Shown piece by piece: positions 1 to 12,355 of a stretch of DNA of 64,000 nucleotides (within the stretch, counting starts at the first letter, position 1; the number at the start of each line of letters is the position of its first letter). The position numbers were made by a program, and so were the translations under genes. Source of the DNA: Neoconidiobolus thromboides FSU 785 (Eukaryota; Entomophthoromycota; Entomophthoromycetes; Entomophthorales; Neoconidiobolaceae). The notes beneath the pieces are model-generated. The model was not told the origin of the DNA. It ran no database searches and was given only the letters and a program-made list of their open reading frames with translations. The stretch covers positions 33,522-97,521 of the forward strand of contig MU626328.1 of NCBI GenBank assembly GCA_025603075.1, in the 5' to 3' direction.

Positions 1-1370
1 ACCATCCAGAAACATATATATTATCAATCTAGATAACGTTGTATTAATAAAAAAATATTAGCATACCATTATTGTAGTTTACCTCATTATCTTTATCAAT
101 AACACAACCCTGTTTGTTAGGAATTATAAACTTATCAAAATCAAAAGGTACATTATTTATTGGATTGGATTTGTAACCAATTGAACGGAAAGCCAAGCCA
201 GCATTCTCAACTGTTTCTTCTCCAGTTGGAACTGCCCTTGGTTTTTCACCTTCAAGTTTATTTAAACCAAATTTAATACCTTGTAACTCAATATTTTCAT
301 TATTTGTAATAAATTGTAAAGGGCTACGTAAAAATTGAAATTCACATATCTTGTTTGCTGGGTTAATTGATGAATAGTCACTTTTGCTTTGTTGCACTCC
401 TTTTTCTATTAAACTCATCAATCTTTTAGATGCTCTATTTTTACTTAGATATTTAGCATTATTATTAATTTCATTTTTTAATAAAGTTTCATCAAGGCGT
501 GTTTCTACTCCTTTTAAAGAAATCATCTCTCTAAATTCTTTTGACGTAAATGAAACCTAACTTATTAGTATACTACTAGCTTTCATTTACTAAATACTTA
601 CTTGTAAGGGTCCTCTCCTGCCCACGATTTTAACATGTTTAATTTTAGATCTCTGTAACTCTTCAACTGCATGCTGTGCAATATCTGTTTTTCTCAATTC
701 ATCCAAAGGTGCAAGTAATATCCTAGCAATATCCAACGCAACATTACCTTGTCCTAGCACAATGGCCGTATCTGTTTTATCCAAGTTTGGCTTTAAACTA
801 CTATATTGTGGGTCTCCGTTATACCATCCAACAAAGGAACGAGCAGATAAAACAGAGCTACTTTCTTCTCCTGGTAATCCAAATGTTTTATCATTGTTGG
901 CTCCTGTGGCCAATACAACTACATTGTAGTTCGATTGTAACTGCTCGATTTTAATATCTTTATCAAGTTCAATGTTACCGTATAAATTGACATTTTCTTG
1001 CTGTAAAACTTGTTCGAATTTGTTTTGACATACCTAATTAATTTCATTAAGTGGAAATAAAATAAAGCTACAATAAGTTTACTTTAACTTCTGGATGGTC
1101 TGGAGCTACCCCATACCTCACTAATCCATATGGAGTTGGGTATTTATCATATATATGGATTTTTATACGGGTTGTATCATTGTTGTATAACTTCAATAAT
1201 CGATAGGCGGTATAAAAGCCAGCTGGTCCAGCTCCTACTACAGCTACAGATAATGGAGTTTCAGCTGATGTGGTTGAATAAAACTTTAATAAGTTGCTAT
1301 TTAATTTGTTTATTGACTTGGCATTTAGTTTTGAACCTAAACTTTGGAATTTAATGGCGTTAATAAGCAT
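1..1370 (-). CDS. ARH1: NADPH:ferredoxin/adrenodoxin reductase, mitochondrial (3' end outside window)
   Basis: This is the FAD flavoprotein that passes electrons from NADPH to mitochondrial ferredoxin, for Fe-S cluster and heme A synthesis. I join four exons on the minus strand: 1083-1370, 602-1033, 83-558 and 1-28, with introns of 43-54 nt in matching phase. The first exon gives a basic, Ser/Asn-rich presequence, then the FAD-binding VAVVGAGPAGFYTAYRLL and the family signature YGLVRYGVAPDHPEVK. Exon 2 carries the NADP-binding VLGQGNVALDIARILL and VGRRGPLQ. Exon 4 reads IDNIYVSGW, the start of the conserved C-terminal SGW block, and is cut by the window edge. Family assignment is firm. The symbol follows the yeast orthologue. 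Mitochondrial targeting is inferred from the N-terminus. Confidence 0.93.
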
Positions 1371-1533
1371 CGAATAATGAGATCTAAAAATATTGAAATA
1401 TCTTTTTTAGTTGATTTTATTTTCGAGTTTAGAATTTGAATAAATCATTAGTTGGATTAATAATCAAAAACAAACATACTATATAAAGAAAATAAAAACT
1501 ATTCTTTATCTGTTATTTTTTAAGTTCAAAATC

Positions 1534-1905
1534 ATGATCAAACAAAAATACAGCTGCGAACTTTGCCCTACAGTAAAACTCCTAAGTTTAAAGGCATACA
1601 ACATTCATCTCACATCCAAAAAACATAAACTAAGAAAAAAAAGCAATGAGGTGAACATGAGCTGCACTTTATGTGATAAAAAAATGGATTATTTTCATGA
1701 CTGGGTAAACATTTACTTATTTGATCAAAGGTCATACTTTATAATTAACCGATTCTATCCTTAGATGCTTCACTTCCAAAGCAATCAACATTTAGTGAGA
1801 CTAAAAAAAGAGAGGGAGAAACAGAGAGAGTTTAGGCCTATCTATGGCGATAGAGAATTAGTATTTTTGAACAAATTTAAAGATTTTTCATTTCGGGGGA
1901 TTTAA
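1534..1905 (+). CDS. Small protein with two C2H2 (U1-like) zinc fingers
   Basis: Two exons, 1534-1704 and 1765-1905, are joined by a 60-nt intron in phase 0, giving 103 residues. The first finger reads CELC then H..SKKH. The second starts CTLC just before the intron and finishes with HFQSNQH after it, so the splice restores an otherwise broken finger and supports the model. The second finger is followed by a charged stretch (LKKEREKQREF). The spacing resembles U1-type fingers of RNA-binding or splicing proteins, but there is too little else to name a function. The gene diverges from ARH1 with about 160 bp between starts, so the two may share a promoter region. Confidence 0.6.
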
Positions 1906-3251
1906 TAAATCCCGAAGGAAAAATTAAATCTTTGCTGTAGTTTTTAAAACTTAAAAGCGTTAATAATGTCCACTTTGTAGTTATATATGGATACTTTATA
2001 AGTGGTTGTTTAAATAGAATTTATCAATAGTAAATAGCATCCACATATCAATAACTCCGCAAATAGTTTATTGCTCAAAATCCCATAATATGAAAAAATC
2101 CAATATTAAAGTTCAACGTTTTGTAACTCCTATATTAATTATCACTATTATTTATTATAATGCCTTACTAGCCGACTATAAAAATTTAAACATCGAGGTA
2201 TTATTTTTTCTTATAACTATAGATTCAATCTCTATGATGCTTTCAAAAATAAATGTTAGACTACAGAATGAGCCTCAAGAACTCGTATATGTTGTTAAAT
2301 TTTCACTGAGATTTTAGCTATTGATATTTATTATCACAGTATTTTATTATTTTATTAACATATTTTAGTTTAGAGTGGTGGTTTCCAATATAACAGTCTC
2401 TAATTCTAAAACTTAAATTGGAATTTCAAGATTTAGACTCAAGAGCTGCTTCTCTTCTCAGAAATTGATCTTATAAACGTAAGCCTTTTAAAAATAAAAG
2501 GTGAGAGACAGAAAATTAATGAAATAAATTTTGCGTCTGCGATCACGTTTAAATAAGACATCTCTAAATTTGTGCATTTTTGCATGTCATTTGATTTAGC
2601 CTGATTTGTCGTTGTGGGAATTTGCTTAGCAGTTTCCATAAATGGATTTCACTATTAGCAACTTTTTAAGAAAGTGTTTATTTTTATTTGTAAATAAATT
2701 TTATTATTTGTAATAATCTTTTTATGTATTTGAATTTAAATGTATTTATAATAGCCTAACTTTTTTTTGTTAAAGTAAGCTTGTTAGTTATGTTACTTTT
2801 AGCAGCAAAAGATTTTAAATGTAATTATTGTTTAGTACTATTAAAATTAAGTGACTGATAAACATCTAAAATAATAGCAAAAAGTACTCAAATGGTATTA
2901 TGGTTAGCTTCATGGCCTTCTTTTTAAAATACACTTTACAGAAGTGTAGTTTAGTTTTAAAACTAGATCAAGGTTTCAATAAATTAATGATTCAATAAAA
3001 TAATTGTACCACTTGTTGGTAATAGAAACAAGAACTTTTGTAACGCCAAAGAACAGCTTAGGTTACTTTGAAACGGTAAAACAACTAGTACTATTCTATC
3101 TAATGTAATGGGATTTCAAGTATTCTACCTAAATCAATTACCCGATATAATTTATTTCTAGAAAGCATTGGCTATTATTAAGTGGCGAAATGATATAGTA
3201 ACCCTTCTGTGTATTTAATATTATAAAAACATACATCTGGATTCACTATTT
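1906..3251. other. Intergenic, no supported gene
   Basis: AT-rich sequence. Short open frames at 2090-2317 (plus) and 2439-2639 (minus) show no recognisable family and no exon structure, so I do not call them. Confidence 0.5.
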
Positions 3252-3340
3252 GGGGGTGTTTCTTTTGTTTCCCCACTTTTTAAGCGCTATTTGAGCGGAA
3301 AATTTGTTAGTAAAACTCTTAAACACAAAAATACATCCCC
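3252..3340 (+). repeat. MITE-like inverted-repeat element, copy 1
   Basis: 89 bp. It begins GGGGGTGTTTCTTTTG, has the core AAGCGCTATTTGAGCGG, then TTAGTAAAACTCTTAAAC, and ends AAAATACATCCCC. The ends are inverted repeats of each other (GGGGxTG.../...CATCCCC). Flanks are ATTT and ATTC, a possible imperfect 4-bp duplication. This is the orientation-A reference for the other copies. Confidence 0.75.
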
Positions 3341-3583
3341 ATTCAATGTATTTTATTCTAGAGAAGTATGACCTTCTCCCGCAGTTTTGGTAGCTTAATG
3401 TAGTTTTATGTCAATTTTGCTTTTAGCTTGATCCTAATAAAATTTATTGGTTCTTTTATATTGCAGCAAACTAATTGCATTTATTTACCTAACAGCATAT
3501 TTGGATTGTAGCTACAAAAATACAACCATAAATATGTAGGAAAAAGAATTAACTCTTTACTCTTTTTTATTGAACTTCTTTAA

Positions 3584-4859
3584 ATGCCATTGAAATTCGA
3601 TCAGTTACCAGATGTCGTATTGATTGAAATATTCAAGTCAGTAAACCCAGCTGAGCTATTTAATTTTCGTTTACTAGATAAATATTTGTCTGAAATAGCC
3701 AACCATGTTATTAAATTTAATTTAGTACATTCAGTTTATAACCAATATGAATTTTCAGAATACTCTTATTATCAAGAAGAGTACATTAAAAGAAATGGAC
3801 CATTTATGAAGTATGTAAGTGTGACAGATCTTACTATTGGAAATTTAAGTTATTGCCCAAACTTGGTATCTATAGAGTATGCCAATTTGCTTAGTAATAG
3901 GAGTAATAATACCAATAGTATTAATAATAATAATAATAATAATAAGCCAAATATCGAATTACTAAAATTAAAGAAAATAAGTACACAATCTCCTAACTGC
4001 ATAGAGTCACTAAATATATTCAGCAAGTATTTAAACCAAATCGAAGTAGTTCATATAATCACTAGTAGGATGGTTATAAAGATGTAATTAAGTGTTTTGA
4101 CCCAGCTAAACTAAGATCTTGTACTTTATTCTCTAATGAATTTTTAAACATTGACGGGCTAAACTTAATTAAGACAAACCTCACTAACTTAAGAAAATTA
4201 TATTTAAGAGCTGGAGAAATTGTTACTGCTCCAGCTAGATTTGATTGTAATCTAAATTTCAATCCTAGTTTAAACTTTAAAATTGTAGGGGATTTAAGCC
4301 TTTTTAATATTAGTTATCTTGGAGATTTAAAAAGATTGAAAAGTATTATAGTAATTGATTATACCGGAAGCATTTACATTATGGATAACGATAATCTCAG
4401 ACTGTTTGAAGGCTCTAATATTATCACTTTAGGCCATTTTAATTTAGGTTGCCCAATTGATAATGACTTTATGAAGCTAGCAGCTTTGAAGGAAATATAT
4501 ATTAAATTAGTATCAGTACGATTATTAAGAATGATCTTGTTAAAAGATATTTACGAAATCGAGTTCGATGTACCATACGAATCTATCGAAACATATAGCT
4601 CATACATTAGTAGTTATTCAATTAATGTAAACATATAAGACAAATTAAGATGAAAGAATTCAATGGTTCTTTTGAGGCATTTATTTACTTTCTGTCTCTT
4701 TTCCCAAACCTTAAGGTAGTTAAACTTACTTCTTGTTTGTTTACAAGCATGAATAATCAATTTGATTACGAGCTTACTACTTTATTACTTATTATTGCTC
4801 CCATTGATCCTAATGAATTGAGTGATAACCCAATGATAGATTGGTTTTTCTCAAAGTAG
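3584..4859 (+). pseudogene. F-box protein gene, broken by two frameshifts
   Basis: F-box proteins link substrates to SCF ubiquitin ligases. The frame opens at 3584 with an F-box (FDQLPDVVLIEIF, then NPAELFNFRLLDKYL), followed by an Asn run encoded by (AAT)n near 3920-3943. This frame stops at 4087. The same protein clearly continues from about 4075 in another frame (GYKDVIKCFDPAKLRS and on to 4638), then again in a third frame from about 4625 to 4859 (LFPNLKVVKLTSCLF). The later parts are Leu-rich and probably degenerate leucine-rich repeats. No spliceable intron of normal size bridges either shift. Sequencing error cannot be excluded, but two shifts plus a second F-box relic nearby favour a true pseudogene. 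Confidence 0.65.
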
Positions 4860-6308
4860 ATTAACAGCTCCTTTGCCATTTTGTGATTTTTATTACGAAT
4901 AAAATTTATTGTCATTACTATTTGATTTATTAAATCCTAAATACCAAAATAAAGATCAAATAAAATTACTAAATCAAAAATACAACTCCAAATGTTAAAA
5001 AAGATAGTTTATAAAAGTAAATGTCCTTTATTAAATTTAGCCTTAGCAAAGATGAGATATATATGCACAGTTTCAAGAGGGAAATTTTTACTTTGTTGAA
5101 ATACGACCTTAATTGATGAAGAATGCTAAACATTATAAATAAAGATTTAAACTCGAAAGAGATTGGCCAAACTATTTAACAAGTATCACCATGAAGGGTC
5201 CCAGGAATAACTTTTCTATGTTTTAGGCCACTAAATACATAACTTTTTATATATTAAAACTCATGAGGATAATTACTTAAAAACACACATATAAAATAGT
5301 ACATATAATTAGAAATTAGAACAATGTTTCTGATTTTAGGTACTTGCCTTACGTTACCTAGTAAAGATCTTAAATTATTTTCATCGCATTTATCTTGGGG
5401 CTTTAAGGTTTATTTACTATTTCTGTCAAGAATATAGTAAAAAGCCTTAGATTCAGTAAAAGTTTGTCATTGGATTGACTAGAACCTCTTGAATTGTACA
5501 AAATGTAATAATATCCTCCTTTAATTTCAATAGGTGATAGATAATATTCCATGAAACATTAACCCATCTTATTAGATCTATGAATTGGACCCTCAAACTT
5601 ATGATGATTGAATACCCCTATGATATTTATTTATATGATTATGTCTTAAGTTTAAATCTAGTTTTTATCATGACATCTGATATACCCTTAATTCAAAAGT
5701 TGCTTGTTAATTTACATCTTTACCTTAAGCTGTGTTCACTGATAATTACATATTAGTTACAATTATAAAGCGGCTATTAAATACTTGTTCTGTAGTTTTG
5801 TCTAGTGCCAGCTCAATCATGTTAACAACAGTCAATAACCAATTTATAAGCAACCGTATTAGCTCTATAAAAGTAGCTGGACAGCTATGATTTGAAAGAC
5901 AAGACAATAAATGAAACAGTTCCACATATAATAAACAAGTGTACCAACAATCTATCTTTATATGTAGGTACATTAATATTTATATTGTTTTGACTAAAAG
6001 CTTTGAGCTTTTGAAAATTATTTTTAATATTTAAGATAGATACATTACAAGGTAAAACAAGACTTGAATAATGAAACTATTTACTAATACACTTTTTTCA
6101 TACAACAAAGTACTATAACGGCCAAAATGTAAATAGTTGAACAAAAACATAAAAGGTTGAAAATTTCACAAAATCCATAAACTTCAATTACCCTCAATTT
6201 GATTTAAACAGGTACTGAAAAGATCAAATACCTAAGTTGAATTATTGTTTGTTAAGTTTATTATCAATTTATTTAACTTTGGCAGTTAAATCCCAAACTA
6301 TACTACGT
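4860..6308. other. Intergenic, no supported gene
   Basis: About 1.4 kb of AT-rich sequence between the two F-box relics. A 75-codon frame at 5746-5973 (minus) is hydrophobic and matches nothing I recognise. I see no RNA gene here. Confidence 0.45.
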
Positions 6309-6402
6309 GAGGATTTTTTTGATTTCATCACCTTTTCCATTTTTCAAGCGGTTTGAGTAGAACGATTGTTAGTAAAATTCTTAAACAAAAAAATACATCT
6401 CC
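6309..6402 (+). repeat. MITE-like element, copy 2
   Basis: 94 bp, orientation A: starts GAGGATTTTTTTGATTTCATC, has TTGTTAGTAAAATTCTTAAAC and ends AAATACATCTCC. The core is diverged (AAGCGGTTTGAGTAGAAC). No clear flanking duplication. Confidence 0.65.
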
Positions 6403-6474
6403 ATATTGACTATAATCACTACCATAATATAGCTTAATGACGTGATACTTAGGCAGCAAGTCAAATAGTTCAAA

Positions 6475-6752
6475 TTATCTTTGTTCATTTAAATGCTTGA
6501 TTAACAATCCATTTTCTTTAATAAATATTTGCTGGTAATTTTGATATTTGTTAGATCGATCGATGTATTTGCCAAACATACTAAAGTCAATCTGATGATA
6601 AATTGAAAACGTTAGATTGTACTTAATACATTATCTACAATCTTGAATAAGTACTTATTTATAAAACGAAATCCAAACAGTTCTTTTGGATCTACAAATT
6701 TAAATATTTCCTCTAGTAAAATCTCCTGTAAGTAATCAAATTTTAATTTCAT
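6475..6752 (-). pseudogene. F-box gene relic (second copy)
   Basis: On the minus strand an ATG at 6752 opens MKLKFDYLQEILLEEIF followed by VDPKELFGFRFINKYL, which aligns with the F-box of the plus-strand relic at 3584. The frame stops near 6615. In the next frame the homology continues as FSIYHQIDFSMFGKY, then YQNYQQIFIKENG, matching the YYQEEYIKRNG of the first copy, and stops near 6475. It is a truncated, frameshifted duplicate in opposite orientation. Confidence 0.6.
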
Positions 6753-7290
6753 CTTTATAAAAGGTATCAAGAAGCGAATATTCTACTAAATTCAAAATTT
6801 AAAATTGATTGTTATAAATTGCATTCTATCCAGTTTATCCTTAGAACAGCAAGGATTTTAAAACAACCAATGAAACATAAGATTATTAAGGTTGTAAAAA
6901 AATCAAAAATCAAAATTTTACTTTTAAATCCTTCTGATAAGCATCTTTATTTTTATTTTTACTAAAATAAAACATTTGATGTTGTAAGCTTTTCAAGACA
7001 TTAAAAGGATATAACGTTTAATTTAATACAAAATTAACAGTCAGTCAAAAGAAAAAGCGATAAAATGCTAACAAAATCTAAAACAAATTTTTACTAGTGT
7101 TAAAAAAGCAAATTGAATCAAAACCAATCTAAATTATTTTCAGTCTACCCTATCACTATATGAATTTATTCAAAACCATCATGCTTATTACATAGTTTTT
7201 CTTTTGAATCATAGTTAAGATTTGATGAGTAACTTATTCGGGTATAAAGTTCAAATTTAATAATTTTCACATAGTATCCAAATTCGATAT

Positions 7291-7389
7291 GGGGATGTAT
7301 TTTTTTGTTTAATAATTCTACTAACAATTTTCCCGCCCAAATAGTGCTTAAAAAATGGAAAGAGTGATGAAAACAAAAAAACATCCCTC
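7291..7389 (-). repeat. MITE-like element, copy 3
   Basis: 99 bp in orientation B: starts GGGGATGTATTTTTTTG, has TTTTCCCGCCCAAATAGTGC and ends AAACATCCCTC. Flanked on both sides by ATAT, a candidate target duplication. It lies directly against the surviving 5' end of the S41 pseudogene. Confidence 0.75.
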
Positions 7390-7395
7390 ATATTT

Positions 7396-9213
7396 TTTGG
7401 TCAACTTAATATCAAAAATATAGATTCATTTACCAAAGTAGTAAATAAACCAGTGGTTGGCTATAAACATGTGCTTGCCTGTTTTATTAACTTTAAGTTA
7501 GATGACAATGTATACAATGGCACTTCAGATACTTTAAGAAAGATCCTTCCCTTTCACGTCTTTATTAATATTGCCAAAAAATCTCCAAATCCAAAAGTAT
7601 CCACCTATGTTAACACCAAAGTTGAATTGAACAAAGTATTAGCTAGAAAAAGTAACTCTGAATATGAGTTTTATGCTTCTATAGCTAAAAATTTTAACAT
7701 CTTAGCAGATGGCTATACTAGACACGAAGTATATTGTTTTTATATTCATACCTTTAGACAGCCATTTCCTTTATATTCTAAAGAAGCCAAATGGAACATA
7801 TTAAAGCCAAAATACTTGAAAATCTAAAACGCTCCTAAATTCTTATTAATGCTCGGAAAATTTTTGGGATTAATATGTTAAGCTATATTGATGCTGAATC
7901 CTTAGCTATTAATGATAAACAACCTTTAGAGTATGTTTGTATGCTAAGAGATATTAGCTCTCAAGTAAATTATGCCTTAACATGTCTTATTTAAAGTAAT
8001 AATAAGCAGAGCATCATATACGGTCCTTTTGCTCCTATCATAATTCCTCTAATAAGGGAAATATTGACTTTTATAATTCGACCCAATGATGAGGAAAAGT
8101 GGATTATTGTGTTTTATATTGCTACCTTAGATGTACCTCTCCCATTTAATAGTTCTGAGTCTTTTTGTAGAAACGACTATGTTGTACCTGTACCTATTTA
8201 TAAACAAAGTAAAAATGATAATCAACCTCAGTTATTGGAAGTATCAGAAGTTAGGAAAATTACAATTGATATCCGAACTAAAACACCTAGTTCGAGATCA
8301 AATGATCCGCTTTTAACCCTAGCGGTTAATGGCACTTATATTGAAAATTTTATTCTACCATATAACATAAGTGCTCTACATATTTTTGTCTTTTTAACTT
8401 CAGAAAAACCTAAATAGTTTGATGAAATTTATAAAGGATTTGGAATCTTGAGAAATCAAAAAGTAAAAAGATAAATCTTAGATTTAAACAGTAATTGTGG
8501 TGGCGTCATTTTCTGAGGATGTAATGTGTTAACTACCTTTTTACAAGTCTCACCATTAAATCCTTTAATACTGATATGCACCATTCTCTATTACTTACGA
8601 AACTTACTAGATACAAAGACTCCAATTTTTTCCCAAGACACTACAAGCAGCTTGGCGGCAAATCGTTCTTATCAGAAGATGTCTTTACTAAAACTAAGAT
8701 TTACTACTATACCCTTAATAGAAATAGCCGACATGACCCTTAATTACAAGGCAAATAGGACGAAGATATCTTAGAATATTTGTTAGTTGACGAAAAACAA
8801 TCATTCAGAACTGAAAAAATTGCTCTGGTTTCTAATTATATTCATCACTTAACTCGTGATTTATTAAATAATGGCTTTCAAGGATTTCATAATATAAGAT
8901 TTATATATTCGATGGTCTTAAACACAAACAAGTTACTGTTACATCCACTACTAGTAGGGCTCTAAGCTCTCTTATCGATTTCCTTGTAAATTTAAAGCTT
9001 TTTGGATTAGATAAAGACCCAGCTCCTCCACAGCCACTCCTAGTTAAAGATGATGTTTATTTCACCATCAGGAAACCTTACTCAAGTAAATTCAAGGAAT
9101 TTCGCCCCTTAGAGTTCACTTGGAACCTAGCTAAGTATCATAAATAGTATGCTTCTAGAACCGCTTTTAATCCTTATGAGATTTGAAAACAAGTTGCTGA
9201 AGATTTTCATTAG
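7396..9213 (+). pseudogene. Peptidase S41 family gene, heavily degraded copy
   Basis: Homology to the intact S41 gene at 62563-64000 runs through at least three reading frames. Matches include LSYIDAESLAINDKQPLE (intact: LSYAGAEVLSIDGKQPLE), TYIENFILPYNISALHI, then NSNCGG in place of NNGGG, and KYHK near the C-terminus beside FRPLEFTWN. The copy ends at a TAG at 9211-9213. In-frame stops occur near 7825, 7992, 8415 and 8472, with shifts between segments. The region of the proposed nucleophile, SNSICYSTCTLL in the intact gene, reads SNYIHHLTRDLL here, so the Ser is lost. The extreme N-terminus is missing at the abutting MITE copy 3. It cannot encode an active peptidase. Confidence 0.85.
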
Positions 9214-10363
9214 TAACACATTTACGTCATTAATAAAAATTATAATATATTTAATCTTATTACTAGTTTTACATAATTTTGATATCTTAGGTATTACAAT
9301 TGATTTCATTTGAAGCAACTATTACTTTAATTGTCTGATATTTCTATTTTTATATCGTAAAAAAAGTTAACCAGTATTGTAAAATATTTAATAAAGATTA
9401 ATTATAAATTTAATTTAACGTAAAAATTAATATGGGTGGTTGTATTTGATACTATATTCATAAACTAACATGTTTATTTTATGCTTTTATGCTTTAATGC
9501 TAATATTATTTACTAAATGATGCTTTTGTCTGCTTAATTAGCAATACTTTTAGAAAATTATTTTGGCACAAGGTTATCACTTTCCATAATACTAACTTAA
9601 ATGTTTAATACGTTAACACTTAATACATTAACACTTAATATATATCATTTAGTGTATTATCGCTTAATAGCTTGTTGTTTTATATCAGCCTTAAATAGTA
9701 ATAAAAAATAAGGATATTTAAGAAGTTAAGGTTTAATAAAAAAGTAAATATAATAAGGATGGGTACTAATAATAGGGATATAGGAGGGTAGAAATTATTT
9801 CGAGACGTAGATTTGACAAAAATTAAACAAGCTTAATACTTGTTTGCCTACTATTTAATAATTTTTATTTATTTTTGCCCACCAGTTTTAACTTGATCAG
9901 ATTTTTCACTGCTCTTTTTTTTATACACCCTCAGCCATTATCTGCTATTATATTAATTTATAATTATAAATTTAAGGATATGATACGTAAGGGGCGCTGA
10001 AATAAAAATACAATAAAAGGGGTAAAAATAAGTCAAGATAATATTAAAAGCAATAAATAATTGGTATTAAAATTTCGATTGTATGAAATGAAAGTTTCAA
10101 AGAAAAATATAATATACGGATTTTATCGTATATAGTTCATTTTAATATCAGCTTATTATCAATATTTTCGTATATCGAGACTTTAATAGCATCTTTTAAG
10201 ATTAAATTAAAAAATGTAAATCAAAATTTTAATTAAAATGGAGAAAAGTGTATGATACAGAAAAGCTAAAACAAAATAAAAAGATTAAGGGGTAAACGTT
10301 AAAAAATGTGCAAACAACAAAAGCTATATTAAGCACTATATCAAACAGGGTTAAATAAGAGGA
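9214..10363. other. Intergenic, upstream region of the paraoxonase-like gene
   Basis: AT-rich. It contains a short tandem duplication at about 9610-9640 (two copies of TTAACACTTAATA). No gene or RNA seen. Confidence 0.45.
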
Positions 10364-10370
10364 TATAAAA
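10364..10370 (+). promoter_or_regulatory. Candidate TATA box
   Basis: TATAAAA 41 bp upstream of the ATG at 10412, a plausible core promoter position for a short 5' UTR gene. In DNA this AT-rich the motif alone is weak evidence. Confidence 0.35.
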
Positions 10371-10411
10371 AGCCAAACTTTCCCTCAAATTCTCTTTCAA
10401 ATTAAATTAAA

Positions 10412-11662
10412 ATGGGTTTAAAATTCAATATTGCGTCTACTTTCTTAGCAATCATCGCTTATTTTTTGTTTGATGTTGTAAGAATTATATACAGAGAATC
10501 TTTATTTAAAGGTTATAATCAATCAGAATTCGATAACTGTGATAGAGTTAAAGGTATAAACTTAATATTTGGATAATATATCATATTGAAGTTAATTAAT
10601 TTTATAGAAATAAAGGGCTGTGCCGATATTACTGTTCATGGGGCATCAGGGTTTGCTTTTGTGGGTTGTCCTGAGGATTATTATTACTATAAAAATTTTA
10701 TTAGCTTTTTGTACAATCCAAGAGATAAAATAGTATTAGGAAAGCGTAGTTTTATTTATGCGTATGACTTGAAAAATAAAGAAGCAAAGAAATTACAATT
10801 AAAAAGTTTCCCAGAAAATGTAGACTTTTTTACTCATGGCTCTGATGTTATTACTGATCCTAAAGACAAAAATAAGATTCACTTTTTAACTGTTAACCAT
10901 AGAGAAGGTGGAAAAGACACTGTTGAGCACTTTGTTCATAAAATTGGTGAGCTCACTTTATTATATTTATTATATTTTATTTATAGTTGTATTTAAGGTA
11001 CTGATTCTATTACTTGGATTGAGTCTTTTGAAGACGACAAATTAAAGTTAGTATCAAATATTGCAGCTGTAACTCCTACCTCCTTTTATTACACTCAAGA
11101 TTTATCCCATGTCAACGGTCTAATGAATTATATGGAATCATTAGGGCTAATTGAAGGTGGTAAAATCATGTTTAAAGATGAAGCCAACAATTATAGTGAA
11201 ATTCAAAATGGTTTCAAGTTAACAAATGGAATTGCATTATCTCCTAATAAAAAGAATCTCTATTTAGCTGAATCCTTTAGAGGAAAGATTCATATATTTG
11301 ATAGAAATCCAAAAACAAATAAGTTGTCTAAAAAGGATAGTGTAGTCGTTAACTTTAGTCCAATCGGATTGAAGTCTGATCCTTTAACTGGTCAAGTCTA
11401 TATCGCCGGAATCCCTATCGATTTGTCTATCATTGATTCTTGGGGCTCATTTGGTGATTACAGATCAAAGTTAACAAAGTCAATCGTTGCTAAATTAAGT
11501 AACGCTACAAGCTCAGGTGATAAATATAAAGTTGATACTGTTATCATTGATGATGGTGGTAATTTATCTTCAACTACCTCTGCTGCCTCTGATGGCACAA
11601 CTGGTTCCTTATTAATGACTGGTATCTTCAACTACAAAGGTTTATTGAACTGCCGCGTCTAA
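10412..11662 (+). CDS. Paraoxonase/arylesterase-like beta-propeller protein
   Basis: Three exons, 10412-10553, 10608-10946 and 10998-11662, with introns of 54 and 51 nt both in phase 1, give 381 residues. An N-terminal hydrophobic segment (FNIASTFLAIIAYFLF) is a signal anchor or uncleaved signal. The body looks like the PON/SMP-30 six-bladed propeller: GCADITVHGASGFAFVG, then FLTVNHREGG, DLSHVNG, and NGIALSPNKKNLYLAES, which match PON signatures at calcium-ligand positions. PON enzymes hydrolyse lactones and aryl esters with calcium; the substrate here cannot be told. The C-terminus (LLMTGIFNYKGLLNCRV) fits the last blade. A TATAAAA lies 41 bp upstream. Confidence 0.8.
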
Positions 11663-12355
11663 GATTTTACATATCATACTATCTATATGAATAAAATACA
11701 ATTACTTTAAATTTTTTGTTTCTTAGAATACATGCTTAGGGAAATATTTATAAAAGCGCTGTTTAATACATAAATGGATTCTTCGTTTCAGCATTTAACC
11801 ATTTTTGTCTAATATAAAATTCAGAACAATGACAGCTAAATAATGAAACAAAAAGATGCAATCATGAAATATTAAGTCGGAATACCTTTTTTGTTTCAGC
11901 ATTTTATCCATATTTTATCTAGCATAAAATTGAAAAAGATTATTAATCAAATTTCTTAAATATACCCCCACATTGTTAACAATAAATATATATTTTATTT
12001 TGTCATTATTGCTTTTAGAAAATAGGTGCCTGAGGTAGTGTTTATTAAGCCAATATAGCAGGTAGAATATGATTTGAGAGCGAGGTGTTAATATTAACAG
12101 AAGCGCCTAATCCAAAAAAACCTTCCATGAGAGCTTTTGTTTGTTTGGACTGATTCATTCCAAAGTAGAGGAAGAACTTATAAACAAATATTCTATTAAA
12201 ATGAAAACCTTGTAAATTTTTATCATTTTTTATTATAATATTAGAGAAGGTAGTTATAAATGAAAGAATATTGTTGATAAAATTGCTGTTTTAAATTTCC
12301 TATAGTGTATAAAATTGTTTTTTAAATATAATGACATCAGTTGTGTAGATATTTT
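11663..12355. other. Convergent intergenic region with an imperfect direct repeat
   Basis: The 3' ends of the paraoxonase-like gene and CHD1 face each other here. Two related ~40-bp stretches, about 11784-11823 and 11893-11932, both start GTTTCAGCATTT and end with ATAAAATT, about 70 bp apart. Function unknown. Confidence 0.4.

Noticed and set aside
2090-2317. 75-codon hydrophobic open frame on the plus strand
   Set aside because: No recognisable motif, no continuation through introns, and such frames are common by chance in this sequence.
4044-4080. A short intron to repair the first F-box frameshift
   Set aside because: The available GT...AG pair would be about 23 nt, far below the 43-60 nt introns seen elsewhere in the window.
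5746-5973. 75-codon minus-strand frame with several Cys and Leu residues
   Set aside because: Low-complexity hydrophobic text, no family resemblance, no upstream or downstream exon found.
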